NCBI GenBank assembly: GCA_035293945.1
Contig: DATGLV010000039.1
Coordinates: forward strand, 124,001 to 188,000
DNA from: VAZQ01 sp035293945
Lineage (GTDB): Bacteria; Pseudomonadota; Alphaproteobacteria; Rhizobiales; Xanthobacteraceae
Direction: 5' to 3'
DNA: 64,000 nt
This document shows positions 15,044 to 24,214 of the stretch, one piece after another. Positions within the stretch are counted from its first letter, which is position 1. Each line of letters starts with the position of its first letter. The position numbers and the translations under genes are program-made. The notes below the pieces were generated by a model. The model made no database searches. It was not told where the DNA came from and saw nothing but the letters and a program-made list of their open reading frames with translations.

Positions 15044-16093
15044 TCAATGCACTTGATTGACGAACGTGTCCTGGAACAGCTTGTTCCATTTGTCGCCTTC
15101 ATCGAGGAGCTTCGGCAAATCGACGAAGATGAGATCCTTCGGCAGCGGCTTCACGCGCGGATCGGTCACGACGGAATCCTGCCCGGCCAGAATCTTCTGG
15201 GCGTCCGTCAAATAGAAATCGAGCAACAGCAGGGCCGCACTGGGATGCGGCGCTTTCTTGAACACGCCGGCGCCGGTCGGCAGTGCCACCACTGGCGGCA
15301 GATAGAGAAGCTCGACCGGCGCGCCCTCTCGCTTCATCTGCTCGACCCGATAACTGTAGGTGGTGAGCGCCAGCGGCACCTCGCCCGAGCCGACGAAGTT
15401 TGCGAGCAGCGTGTGGCCCTTGCGCACCGAAATGCCGTTCTGCGCCACGATCTGGTGGAAGAGCCGCAAGCCTTTCTCCTCGCCCATCTGGCCGACCACA
15501 GACAGAAACCAGTTGGCATCATCGGCCTCGATCCCGAGCTTTCCCTTCCATTTCGGATCGCGCAGGTCGTCATAAGCCCTGGGCACGTCCTTGGGCTTGA
15601 TGATGTCCGTGTTGTAGGCGCCGGCGAACACACTGAGCCGTGTCGCGACCCAGGCATGGTGCGGCATGATCGCCTGCGGAATGAGGTTCGCGGTCGCCGG
15701 CGTGGCCACGGGCGCAAGCAGGCCTTCGCGCACCATCGGCTCCATCTCCGATCCGGAAGTCTCGGCGATATCGGCATCGAAACGGCCGGCGGCGTATTCG
15801 GCGAGCGCGCGGGCGCGAATGTCTTCCGAGCTGCCGCGCCACTGTTGCACCTTGATGCCGTACTTGGCTTGGAACGCGGCAAGCAGCGCCGACTGATCGG
15901 CGAGTGTCGCCGACGAATAGAACGTCACGATGCCTTCCCGCTTGGCGCCCGCAATCAGGCGCGCTGTGCGATCCGCGCCTGTGTAGTTGGCAAGCTCCGA
16001 CAGCGTCTGCGCGAGGACCCCGGTTGGGCTGCCGGCGACAATCAGCAAGGCGAGGAGCGCGATCGGGAAGCGGCGGACAGCAAGGCGTACCAT
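15044..16093 (-). CDS. ABC-type Fe(III)-like periplasmic substrate-binding protein
   Basis: 349-aa type II periplasmic binding protein with signal peptide (MVRLAVRRFPIALLALLIVA, cleavage near VLA-QT). IVTFYSSATLADQSALLAAFQAKYGIKVQ is the N-terminal lobe opening of the FbpA/ThiB-like cluster (iron, thiamine, polyamine and organic-anion binders), and PHHAWVATRLSVFAGAYNTD the hinge. No permease or ATPase gene is adjacent, so it is an orphan binding protein. Upstream by 38 bp lies a bicupin gene on the same strand. Ligand could be ferric iron or a small carboxylate; nothing in the sequence decides. Confidence 0.82.
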   Translation of the reverse strand: MVRLAVRRFPIALLALLIVAGSPTGVLAQTLSELANYTGADRTARLIAGAKREGIVTFYSSATLADQSALLAAFQAKYGIKVQQWRGSSEDIRARALAEYAAGRFDADIAETSGSEMEPMVREGLLAPVATPATANLIPQAIMPHHAWVATRLSVFAGAYNTDIIKPKDVPRAYDDLRDPKWKGKLGIEADDANWFLSVVGQMGEEKGLRLFHQIVAQNGISVRKGHTLLANFVGSGEVPLALTTYSYRVEQMKREGAPVELLYLPPVVALPTGAGVFKKAPHPSAALLLLDFYLTDAQKILAGQDSVVTDPRVKPLPKDLIFVDLPKLLDEGDKWNKLFQDTFVNQVH

Positions 16094-16131
16094 GGCGTCC
16101 CTCCGGTTTTGCGCCCGAGGCGGCTCTCGAG

Positions 16132-17244
16132 CTATGCGACTTTGGGCGGCAAGCTCGCGAGCTCGGCCTGATACGCCTCATCCATGCGCGGTTTGAGGCC
16201 GTGGCGGGCAAGCGCATCCGCGAACATCTGCCGGACGAGAGGCTTCTCGTCCGCATAATCGATCTGGTTGCCGCCCAGCCGGCGGCTGATCCAGGACATC
16301 GGCACACCCTGGCTGTTGCGTGGCGAGGCGTATTTGAATGCGAGATAACGCGCCGGTGTCGGTCCGGAATTGAAGTGCTGGTGGAACCAGGCGTTCGGCG
16401 GCACGATCAGCGTGCCATATTTCCAATCGTAGCGCTTCATTTCCTCGCCCTGCGGCCACATCAACGAATAGCCTTCGCCGGAGAGCACGATCACATGCGC
16501 GCCGGGCCCGTGCGCATGCGCCTTCTTGTAAGTGCCGACCGGGAATTGCGAGATGTGGCTGGCGATCGAGCCCTTCGCCATGTTGAAGCGAATATGCCCC
16601 CCGCCGGCGCCGCGCTCCTTGGCGGTGATGAGCGGCAGGTTGACGGCGTCCGCCACGAAATTGGTCTGCAAAAGGAAGCCGACCTGCTCACCCTTGGCGC
16701 TGAAATAGTCCGGCTCGCCGGAAAAGCGATTCTTGAAATCGTAGTTGGTATTGAAGATGAACTCGAGATTGTCATAGAGGTTGACGACGGACGGACAGTT
16801 GGTCACGGCGACGAAACGCACCACCTCTTGCCCGGAGCCGTTGAAGTGCTGGTACCAGCAATTGAGCGGTATCGCGAAGATCGCGCCCGCTTTCCATTCG
16901 AAGGTTGCGCGCTGGCCGGCATTGTTCCAGATCGTGGTCGAGCCGCGCCCGGAAAGGATCAGGATCATCTCCTCGAACAGGTGCCGTGACGGCTCGAGCT
17001 TCTTGCCCGGCGCGATCTCGCAGACATAGCAGTCGTTGGAGGTGCGCGAAGCCTCATGATTGATGTAGACGCCCTTGCCACCGCGTCGCGCCCACGGCTT
17101 GAGCTCGACCAGCCGCAGATCCGGAACATACTGGGCGCTGATGATGTCGAGGCCTTCGCCCCGCACGAATCGCAGATAGGGAGTGTCCTTCTCGGTCTTG
17201 AATTTATCCGCCATCTCCTGCGAGACCAGAATTTCCTTGGCCAC
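16132..17244 (-). CDS. Bicupin domain protein (gentisate-dioxygenase-like fold)
   Basis: 370-aa protein with two cupin barrels: about residues 70-150 (KKLEPSRHLFEEMILILSGRG, WYQHFN) and about 240-320 (YKKAHAHGPGAHVIVLSGEGYS, WFHQHFN). Domain 2 keeps the metal-binding histidines (H-A-H...H, then HQH); domain 1 has H and E at the corresponding places. Start is GTG at 17244 preceded by AGGAGGG. Such proteins are often labelled ethanolamine ammonia-lyase activating protein or cupin in Bradyrhizobium, without biochemical support. Co-orientation with the binding protein suggests a catabolic pair acting on a transported carboxylate. Confidence 0.78.
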   Translation of the reverse strand: MAKEILVSQEMADKFKTEKDTPYLRFVRGEGLDIISAQYVPDLRLVELKPWARRGGKGVYINHEASRTSNDCYVCEIAPGKKLEPSRHLFEEMILILSGRGSTTIWNNAGQRATFEWKAGAIFAIPLNCWYQHFNGSGQEVVRFVAVTNCPSVVNLYDNLEFIFNTNYDFKNRFSGEPDYFSAKGEQVGFLLQTNFVADAVNLPLITAKERGAGGGHIRFNMAKGSIASHISQFPVGTYKKAHAHGPGAHVIVLSGEGYSLMWPQGEEMKRYDWKYGTLIVPPNAWFHQHFNSGPTPARYLAFKYASPRNSQGVPMSWISRRLGGNQIDYADEKPLVRQMFADALARHGLKPRMDEAYQAELASLPPKVA

Positions 17245-17438
17245 GAAATCCCTCCTCGGGCGTTCGGCTCGCCCGTTTTCGATTGTCCGGATACGCTGGT
17301 TTACCAGCCGGCAAAGCCTCGCCGCAATGCCGTCCCGGTTGCGGCCCAGTGCCCTGCTTCCGAAGTTCGTGATACGGGCGGTGCAGGAATTTCAAATCGG
17401 CGGCACCAGGTGCCCGAGCCGACCGATCGGACGGACTA

Positions 17439-18170
17439 ATGACCGCGGTAACCCAAGAAGGCCCTATCTACGCGCGCGGCGGTTTCCGGCGCCTGGCGCG
17501 TGGCTTGTTGCTCGCCCTGGCGGTCCTGCTGCTGATCCCCTATCTGCTGGCGCCGCTTTATCGCTTTGTCGATCCGGTCTCGACCCCGATGTTGGCGCGT
17601 TGGCTGACCGGTCGGAAGGTCGTCCACATCAGCAGGCCAATCGGCGCAATGGCGCCGAGCTTGCCTCTCTCCGTGCTGGCGGCGGAGGACGACCGGTTCT
17701 GCAGTCACCATGGGGTCGATTGGGACGCGATCGCGGCCGCGGTGCGCAAGGCCGGCGACATCGGCAATGCCCGCGGCTCATCGACCATCACCCAGCAGGT
17801 CGCCAAGAATCTGTTCCTCTGGGAAGGTCGCAGCTTCGTGCGCAAGGCCCTGGAGCTCCCGCTCGCCTTGTGGATCGATCTCACCCTACCCAAGCGGCGG
17901 ATCATGGAAATCTACCTGAATATCGCCGAATGGGGGCCTCAAGGTGAGTTCGGCGCCGAAGCCGGCGCACGTGCCGCGTTCGGCAAGTCTGCCGCCGACC
18001 TCTCGCCCCACGAATCCGCGCTCCTAGCCGCAATCCTGCCCAATCCGAAGATGCGCAATGCGCGCCGCCCGGGGCTGGGCGTGCGCCGGCTCGCCGGCAT
18101 CTATGAAGCCCGCGCCCATAGCGCCGCAGGCTCCGCGGGCTGTCTTGCACTCCGCGCGACGAGGCACTAG
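17439..18170 (+). CDS. mtgA: Monofunctional biosynthetic peptidoglycan transglycosylase
   Basis: GT51 glycosyltransferase polymerising lipid II at the inner membrane. 243 aa: a single N-terminal membrane anchor (LLLALAVLLLIPYLLAPLY), then the family motifs VLAAEDDRFCSHHGVDW (first catalytic Glu), GSSTITQQVAKN, RKALELPLA and KRRIMEIYLNIAEWG (second Glu), and AAFGKSAADLSPHESALLAAILPNP. Length is standard. It is followed by rpmF 82 bp downstream, a gene order conserved in Rhizobiales. Confidence 0.95.
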   Translation: MTAVTQEGPIYARGGFRRLARGLLLALAVLLLIPYLLAPLYRFVDPVSTPMLARWLTGRKVVHISRPIGAMAPSLPLSVLAAEDDRFCSHHGVDWDAIAAAVRKAGDIGNARGSSTITQQVAKNLFLWEGRSFVRKALELPLALWIDLTLPKRRIMEIYLNIAEWGPQGEFGAEAGARAAFGKSAADLSPHESALLAAILPNPKMRNARRPGLGVRRLAGIYEARAHSAAGSAGCLALRATRH

Positions 18171-18252
18171 CGCGCCTCGCGGCGATCCTCTATAAGGCGC
18201 CCTTCCCGCAAATTAAGGGCGCGTGACCGACGGCTCTTCGAGGAGAACCAAT

Positions 18253-18438
18253 ATGGCTGTTCCGAAACGAAAGACCTCCCCGTCCCGCCGGGGGATGCGC
18301 CGGTCCGCCGATGCGCTCAAGCAGCCTACCTATGTCGAGGACAAGGATTCGGGCGAGCTGCGCCGCCCGCATCATGTGGATCTCAAGACCGGCATGTATC
18401 GCGGTCGGCAGGTGCTGAAGTCCCGCACCGAGTCCTAG
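18253..18438 (+). CDS. rpmF: 50S ribosomal protein L32
   Basis: 61-aa basic ribosomal protein. MAVPKRKTSPSRRGMRRSAD is the invariant L32 opening; HHVDLKTGMYRGRQVL is typical of the zinc-free alphaproteobacterial form (no CxxC pairs). ATG 18253 is preceded by GAGGAG at 18240-18245. Lies immediately after mtgA. Confidence 0.97.
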   Translation: MAVPKRKTSPSRRGMRRSADALKQPTYVEDKDSGELRRPHHVDLKTGMYRGRQVLKSRTES

Positions 18439-18470
18439 GATCGGGGCAACTGGCGCGAGACGGGCGGTTC

Positions 18471-18797
18471 CTAGAAGGAACGATAGACGGCGCATCCGAT
18501 CCAGGGCGCAGGGGTGGCTGCAGCCGCGTAAAGGCTGCTCACCTCCGCGGGCTCGGCGCGCCGTTTCCGTCGCGTTTGCGGTGCCTGCTGTGCGGTGGCG
18601 ATGAGCTGCGCCAGGAAAGCGGCCGCCGGCCGCGGACTGGCAGGATCGGGCGAGGCCGTCGGCTGAGCCGCAAGCCGGGACAGCGCACGGCCGGCGGGTG
18701 GAAAGCTCGCATTCGGTGCCGGCGCCCCCGCCTGTGCCGGACGGATACACGCAGGCAAAACTGCTCCCGGCGCCGCGATACCGCTGATGGACAACAT
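18471..18797 (-). CDS. Conserved Rhizobiales small protein of unknown function
   Basis: 108-aa protein read from ATG 18797, which has a good site GGAGAGGGA directly upstream; a farther ATG at 18836 lacks one. The first half is Ala/Pro rich, the second half has AAFLAQLIATAQQAPQTRRKRRAEPAEVSSLYAA, a pattern I recall in short uncharacterised Bradyrhizobium-type proteins. No membrane segment or known domain. It is convergent with rpmF (32 bp apart) and divergent from the GGDEF/EAL gene. Reported as real on the ribosome site plus the recalled family pattern; confirm by homology. Confidence 0.6.
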   Translation of the reverse strand: MLSISGIAAPGAVLPACIRPAQAGAPAPNASFPPAGRALSRLAAQPTASPDPASPRPAAAFLAQLIATAQQAPQTRRKRRAEPAEVSSLYAAAATPAPWIGCAVYRSF

Positions 18798-18954
18798 TTC
18801 CCTCTCCGGTGCCAACCCTGTATCAACGCGGGACAAGCTGGCCCGCTTTGCCTTGAGACCCGCAAGCGGCGTGCCGGGCGATGCGGCGGCCGGCGACTTC
18901 CGAAATGGTTAAGGTTTCCGGACTAGGTTTCACAAAAAACGTGAAGGGGGCGCC

Positions 18955-20742
18955 GTGGCCAGCCGGAACAAGGCCGAGATCAACGAGGAGCATCGGCGAA
19001 ACGATGCATGCGCCGCACGCCTGACGCCTGATGGCGGGCTCGACGCGATGGCGATCTTCTCCGCCGTCGGCGAAGTTCCCTATCGATGGCGGATCGACAC
19101 TGATGCGCTCGCCTGGGGAGCCAATGCCGCAGCGGTGCTTTCCCCCCTCGATCCAGCCGCTCTCATCAGCGGGAAATCCTACGCTCAATTGATCGTGCCG
19201 CAGAGCGGGGAGACCCGTGCAGAGGCCGTCAAGCGCGCGGGTCAGCGCGATGAGGGAGCGGGCACGCCCTATCTCCTGCAATATGCCCTGCAGAGCTCCG
19301 GTGCCCGAACGATTTGGATCGAGGATGCGGGCCGTGCCTTTGCGGGCCCCGACGGTAAGCCGCTGTTTGCCTGCGGTATCGTGCGCGTCATCAATGAGCG
19401 GCACGAGCGCGAGGAGCGGCTCACCTATCTTTCACGTTTCGATGCCCTAACGGGTGCACTCAACCGAACGAGCGTGATTGAGCTCCTCGAGCAGACCGTC
19501 GAGGAGACCCTCAAGCTGCGCTCGTCCTGCGGCTTCCTTTTGGCCGCAATCGATGAGCTCGGCAGGATCAACCAAGCCTACGGCCTCGACATCGCCGAGG
19601 AGGTGGTGGCGGGTGTAGCCAAGCGCCTGCAGTCGCAGATGCGCGGCAAGGACCACATCGGCCGCGTTTCCGGCAACAAATTCGGCATCATTCTCAATAA
19701 TTGCACCCCGGACGATCTTGCCGTCGCCGCTGACCGTCTGGTCGCCGGTATCCGCAACGACGTGATGCAGACATCCGCCGGTCCCGTCGCCGTGACGGTG
19801 ACGATCGGTGGTATCACCGCGCCGCGCCATGCCCGCAGCGTCAACGAGGTGCTGACCCGCGCCCATGAGGCGCTCTATCTCGCTCGTGCCAAGCGGCACG
19901 GCTCCTTCCAGGCCTATCGACCGAATCTTCAGCGTGCCGCTGCGCGAGCGGAGAACATGCGCGCAACCGATGAAATTCTTTCCGCGCTCAACGAGCGGCG
20001 CATCTTCACCGTGTTCGAGCCGGTCGTCGATATCCGCGCGCGCCGGCCGGCCTTCTACGAGTGCCTGATGCGGATCAAGCGCGCGGACGGAAGTCTTCTT
20101 GCGGTCAATGAATTCATTCCCTGGGCGGAGCGGCTCGGCCTCGTCCGCCTGCTCGACCACCGCGTGCTCGACCTGGTGACCGCAGAAATGATTGCTGCGC
20201 CATCGCTCAATGCCAGCGTCAATGTCTCCGCGGCCTCCACGGGTGATCCGGATTGGTGGGCGTCGCTCGAGGCGACGCTGCGCGCGCATCCGGGCCTGGC
20301 GGGACGATTGACGGTGGAGATCACCGAGACGACGGTGGTGCAGGACATCGAGGAGACGCAGGCTTTCGTCGCACGCGCCAAGGACCTGGGCTGCCGTATC
20401 GCCATCGATGACTTCGGCGCGGGCTACACATCGTTTCGCGCTCTGCGCCAGCTCGGCGTCGACCTGGTGAAAGTCGACGGCGCGTTCGTGCGAAATCTGA
20501 TGCATTCGGAGGACGACCGCGCTTTCGTGCAGACGCTGATCGAGCTCGCGCGGCGCCTTGGTCTCGAGACGGTCGCCGAATGGGTGCAGGACGAGGCCTC
20601 GGCGGCGGTTCTGGCCGAATGGGGCTGCGATTATCTGCAGGGTGCGCTGGTCGGGCTGGCCTCGGCGGAACGTCCGTGGGGAGCGGAGGGCGGCGACGCG
20701 GGCGCAGGCAGCGCAGAGACAAGAACGGCAAATCGTGCCTGA
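18955..20742 (+). CDS. GGDEF-EAL protein with degenerate GGDEF (probable c-di-GMP phosphodiesterase)
   Basis: 595 aa, no signal peptide or membrane segment. N-terminal 150 residues look like a PAS sensor (WRIDTDALAWGAN ... IWIEDAGRAFAGPDGKPLFACGIVRVINER). The GGDEF domain (about 155-320) has SGNKF at 239-243 in place of GGDEF, so cyclase activity is unlikely, though it may bind GTP. The EAL domain (about 340-575) reads E369-C-L for EAL; VNVSAAS, VEITETTV, AIDDFGAGYTS, LVKVDGAFV, VAEWVQDE and DYLQG supply the remaining metal and catalytic residues, so hydrolysis of c-di-GMP is expected. Start is GTG 18955 after a G-rich ribosome site. Confidence 0.88.
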   Translation: MASRNKAEINEEHRRNDACAARLTPDGGLDAMAIFSAVGEVPYRWRIDTDALAWGANAAAVLSPLDPAALISGKSYAQLIVPQSGETRAEAVKRAGQRDEGAGTPYLLQYALQSSGARTIWIEDAGRAFAGPDGKPLFACGIVRVINERHEREERLTYLSRFDALTGALNRTSVIELLEQTVEETLKLRSSCGFLLAAIDELGRINQAYGLDIAEEVVAGVAKRLQSQMRGKDHIGRVSGNKFGIILNNCTPDDLAVAADRLVAGIRNDVMQTSAGPVAVTVTIGGITAPRHARSVNEVLTRAHEALYLARAKRHGSFQAYRPNLQRAAARAENMRATDEILSALNERRIFTVFEPVVDIRARRPAFYECLMRIKRADGSLLAVNEFIPWAERLGLVRLLDHRVLDLVTAEMIAAPSLNASVNVSAASTGDPDWWASLEATLRAHPGLAGRLTVEITETTVVQDIEETQAFVARAKDLGCRIAIDDFGAGYTSFRALRQLGVDLVKVDGAFVRNLMHSEDDRAFVQTLIELARRLGLETVAEWVQDEASAAVLAEWGCDYLQGALVGLASAERPWGAEGGDAGAGSAETRTANRA

Positions 20743-20756
20743 CGCGAGTAGCGATC

Positions 20757-21350
20757 CTACTTTCCGGGCTCCTTGTTGCCCAATCGATCGAGCCGCTTCT
20801 GCATGTCTTCCATCTGTCGCTTGAGATCGTCGATCTCGCCGTCCTCGGAAGAGCGGGAGGCGGTCTTCTCCGGCTCGCTCGCCTGTCCCTCGCGCCGCGC
20901 AAAAGGCGGCGCGAACATCGCGAAGGTCCGCTCGAAAATCTCCATATTGCGCCGGACCTGCTCCTCCAGTGGCCCAAAGGGCGTGGCCCCGAAGGCTTGC
21001 GCCATCTGGGCGCGCATCTTCTCCTGCTCGCGCACCAGCGTGTCGATCGAGACTTCGAGATAGCGCGGCACCAGCATCTGCATGCTGTCGCCGTAGAAAC
21101 GGATAAGCTGGCGCAGGAACGTGATCGGCAGCAAGCTCTGCCCCTGCTTGTTTTCCTGCTCGAAGATGATCTGCGCCAGCACCGAGCGGGTGATGTCCTC
21201 GCCGGTCTTGGCGTCGTAGACGACGAAATTGTTCCCCGCCTTGACCATGGTGGCGAGGTCTTCAAGCGTCACATAGGTGCTGGTGCCGGTGTTGTAGAGT
21301 CGGCGGTTGGCGTACTTCTTGATTATGACCGGTTCTTCGGGTTGTGCCAT
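20757..21350 (-). CDS. phaR: Polyhydroxyalkanoate synthesis repressor PhaR
   Basis: 197-aa DNA- and granule-binding regulator that represses phasin and other PHB genes until polymer titrates it. IKKYANRRLYNTGTSTYVTLEDLA is the PhaR DNA-binding domain, followed by the PHB accumulation domain (RSVLAQIIFEQENKQGQSLLP, LRQLIRFYGDSMQMLVPRYLE). The C-terminal 40 residues form a charged coiled coil (EIDDLKRQMEDMQKRLDRL). ATG 21350 (MAQPEEP) is preferred; ATG 21359 adds three residues. Divergent from phaA across 422 bp; convergent with the GGDEF/EAL gene. Confidence 0.94.
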   Translation of the reverse strand: MAQPEEPVIIKKYANRRLYNTGTSTYVTLEDLATMVKAGNNFVVYDAKTGEDITRSVLAQIIFEQENKQGQSLLPITFLRQLIRFYGDSMQMLVPRYLEVSIDTLVREQEKMRAQMAQAFGATPFGPLEEQVRRNMEIFERTFAMFAPPFARREGQASEPEKTASRSSEDGEIDDLKRQMEDMQKRLDRLGNKEPGK

Positions 21351-21772
21351 GGTGGCCACGCGAAATCGAGCTTATCTGAGGCAGCATAGCCTTTTTCTTC
21401 TTGCTCAGGCCACCGTTTTGTGGCCCGCCAGGGCTTGCCAGGCGGACAAAGGTTAAAGGTTAAAGCTGGGACGCCAGAGCCGGCCACTCGACCATATATT
21501 GACGCGGAACAGACCGGCGGAAACCAGCGATTGACAGTCAAAGCCGGGCTACCGACGATGCAACACGCGGGGACGTAATGTGAGTTATGCTGCCGGTGCG
21601 GTGTGGCGGCGCCGCTGCTGTTTCGACTGCGACGGGAAGGCCGGCGGCTTTTGACCAGAATGAAGGACCAGCCGGTGTGGAGCGGATATCCGGGCTGTGC
21701 GCGATCTGACCGCACATTATCTAACCGGACATCTGACCGGATAGATTTCAACGAGAAACAAGGAGCCAGGAC
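21351..21772. other. Divergent phaR-phaA intergenic region
   Basis: 422 bp without a credible gene. It should contain both promoters. TTGACA at 21530-21535 with GACGAT 17 bp later is a weak sigma-70-like match towards phaA, and TTGACAGTCAA (21530-21540) is itself an 11-bp palindrome. GAACAGACCGGCGG-like G+C blocks fill the rest. No PhaR-type TGC-rich site stands out clearly. Nothing else is seen. Confidence 0.4.
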
Positions 21773-22948
21773 ATGAAGGACGATATTGTCATCGTCAGCG
21801 GGGCGCGCACGCCGGTGGGGGCGTTCAACGGGGTGTTCGGCAATCTGCCGGCGCATGAGCTCGGCAAGATCGCCATCAAAGCCGCGCTGGAGCGCGCCGG
21901 TGTGGAGGGCGCGCAAGTTTCCGAAGTCATCATGGGGCAGATCTTGTCAGCCGGGCAGGGGCAGAATCCGGCGCGTCAGGCCTCGATTGCGGCCGGCATC
22001 CCGGTTGAGAGCCCCGCCTGGGGCGTCAACCAGCTGTGCGGATCGGGGTTGCGCACGGTTGCGCTCGGCTATCAGGCGATCCTCAACGGTGATTCTGAGA
22101 TCGTGGTGGCGGGCGGGCAGGAATCCATGAGCATGGCGCCGCACTGTGCACATCTGCGCAATGGCGTGAAGATGGGCAATTTCGACATGGTCGACACCAT
22201 GATCAAGGATGGCCTGTGGGACGCCTTCAACGGGTATCACATGGGCAACACTGCCGAGAATGTCGCGCAGAAATATCAGATCACAAGGGCGCAGCAGGAC
22301 GAGTTCGCGGTCGCCTCGCAGAACAAAGCGGAGGCGGCGCAGAAGGCCGGCAGGTTCAAGGACGAGATCGTCCCGGTGACCGTCAAGTCGCGCAAGGGCG
22401 ACGTCGTGGTCGATGCCGACGAATATCCGCGCCACGGAACTACGCTCGATGCAGTCGGCAAGCTGCGCCCCGCCTTCACCAAGGACGGCACCGTCACCGC
22501 CGGAAATGCGTCGGGCATCAATGATGGGGCCGCCGCTGTGGTGCTCATGCGGGCGAGCGAAGCCGCCAAGCGCGGCAAGACACCACTCGCTCGCATCGTC
22601 GCCTGGGCACACGCAGGCGTCGACCCGGCGATCATGGGCACCGGCCCGATCCCGGCCTCGCGTGCGGCGCTGCGCAAGGCGGGCTGGAGGATCGAGGATC
22701 TCGATCTCATCGAGGCCAACGAAGCGTTCGCGGCGCAGGCCTGCGCGGTCAACAAGGATCTCGGCTGGGATACCGCCAAGGTCAACGTCAATGGCGGCGC
22801 CATCGCGCTCGGCCACCCAATTGGGGCATCCGGGGCGCGGGTCCTGGTGACGCTCCTGCACGAGATGCAGAAGCGCAATTGCAAGAAAGGATTGGCAACG
22901 CTCTGCATCGGTGGCGGCATGGGTATCGCCATGTGCGTCGAGAGATAA
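21773..22948 (+). CDS. phaA: Acetyl-CoA acetyltransferase (beta-ketothiolase) of PHB synthesis
   Basis: Condenses two acetyl-CoA to acetoacetyl-CoA, first step of PHB synthesis. 391 aa. Nucleophilic cysteine in VNQLCGSGLRTVALGYQ, substrate histidine in NGGAIALGHPIGASGARVL, and second cysteine in TLCIGGGMGIAMCVER; the NEAFAAQA segment is normal. ATG 21773 is preceded by AAGGAGCC. Followed 92 bp later by phaB on the same strand; phaC is not in the window. Confidence 0.95.
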   Translation: MKDDIVIVSGARTPVGAFNGVFGNLPAHELGKIAIKAALERAGVEGAQVSEVIMGQILSAGQGQNPARQASIAAGIPVESPAWGVNQLCGSGLRTVALGYQAILNGDSEIVVAGGQESMSMAPHCAHLRNGVKMGNFDMVDTMIKDGLWDAFNGYHMGNTAENVAQKYQITRAQQDEFAVASQNKAEAAQKAGRFKDEIVPVTVKSRKGDVVVDADEYPRHGTTLDAVGKLRPAFTKDGTVTAGNASGINDGAAAVVLMRASEAAKRGKTPLARIVAWAHAGVDPAIMGTGPIPASRAALRKAGWRIEDLDLIEANEAFAAQACAVNKDLGWDTAKVNVNGGAIALGHPIGASGARVLVTLLHEMQKRNCKKGLATLCIGGGMGIAMCVER

Positions 22949-23040
22949 CAAGCCTTGAAAGCAAAATGGACGGGGCGGCTTGCTCCGTCCTTGTTGATGT
23001 CCAGGAGTGGATTTTTCCAGAGGGGAGGAAGCTTGCGACA

Positions 23041-23766
<726 letters not shown>

Positions 23767-23785
23767 ATTTCCAAGCTCGGAACGA

Positions 23786-24214
23786 TCAATCCGGCCGCCA
23801 GCCCGGCGGCGCCAGCTCGAAGTGCTCGAATTGGAAGCCGGGCGCCACCGTGCAGCCGACCAACGTCCAGTCTCCACGACTCTCTGCCGCCTGCAAGGCG
23901 CCCGCCGGAACAATCGCCTGCGGGGTTTCGCCGGCCGCGAGGTCGCTTCCGAGCAACACCTGCTCGATCTTTCCGTCTGTGGCGATCTCCAGCCTTAAAG
24001 ATGCGCCCGCATAGAAGTGCCAGACCTCGGCCGCATCGATACGATGCCAATGCGAACGCTCGCCGCGCGCGAGCAGGAAATAGATGGCGGTCGACGCTGC
24101 GCGTTGCCCACCCGGGTGCCGGTCGCGGAAAGTTTCGCGGAAGTGGCCGCCTTCGGGATGCGGCGCGAGCTCGAGCAGGCGCACGATATCGGGGGCGGTG
24201 AGCGAAGAGCTCAA
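23786..24214 (-). CDS. DUF985 cupin-superfamily protein
   Basis: 142-aa single cupin barrel of the DUF985 family: LLELAPHPEGGHFRETFRD opening, YFLLARGERSHWHRIDAAEVWHFYAG with the metal-type histidines, and the closing VGCTVAPGFQFEHFELA. Function unknown; related proteins are sometimes called epimerase-like. The start appears to be TTG at 24214, overlapping the gloB stop (TTGA) with GGAAG upstream inside gloB; no ATG is available early enough. Translationally coupled with gloB. Confidence 0.85.
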   Translation of the reverse strand: MSSSLTAPDIVRLLELAPHPEGGHFRETFRDRHPGGQRAASTAIYFLLARGERSHWHRIDAAEVWHFYAGASLRLEIATDGKIEQVLLGSDLAAGETPQAIVPAGALQAAESRGDWTLVGCTVAPGFQFEHFELAPPGWRPD

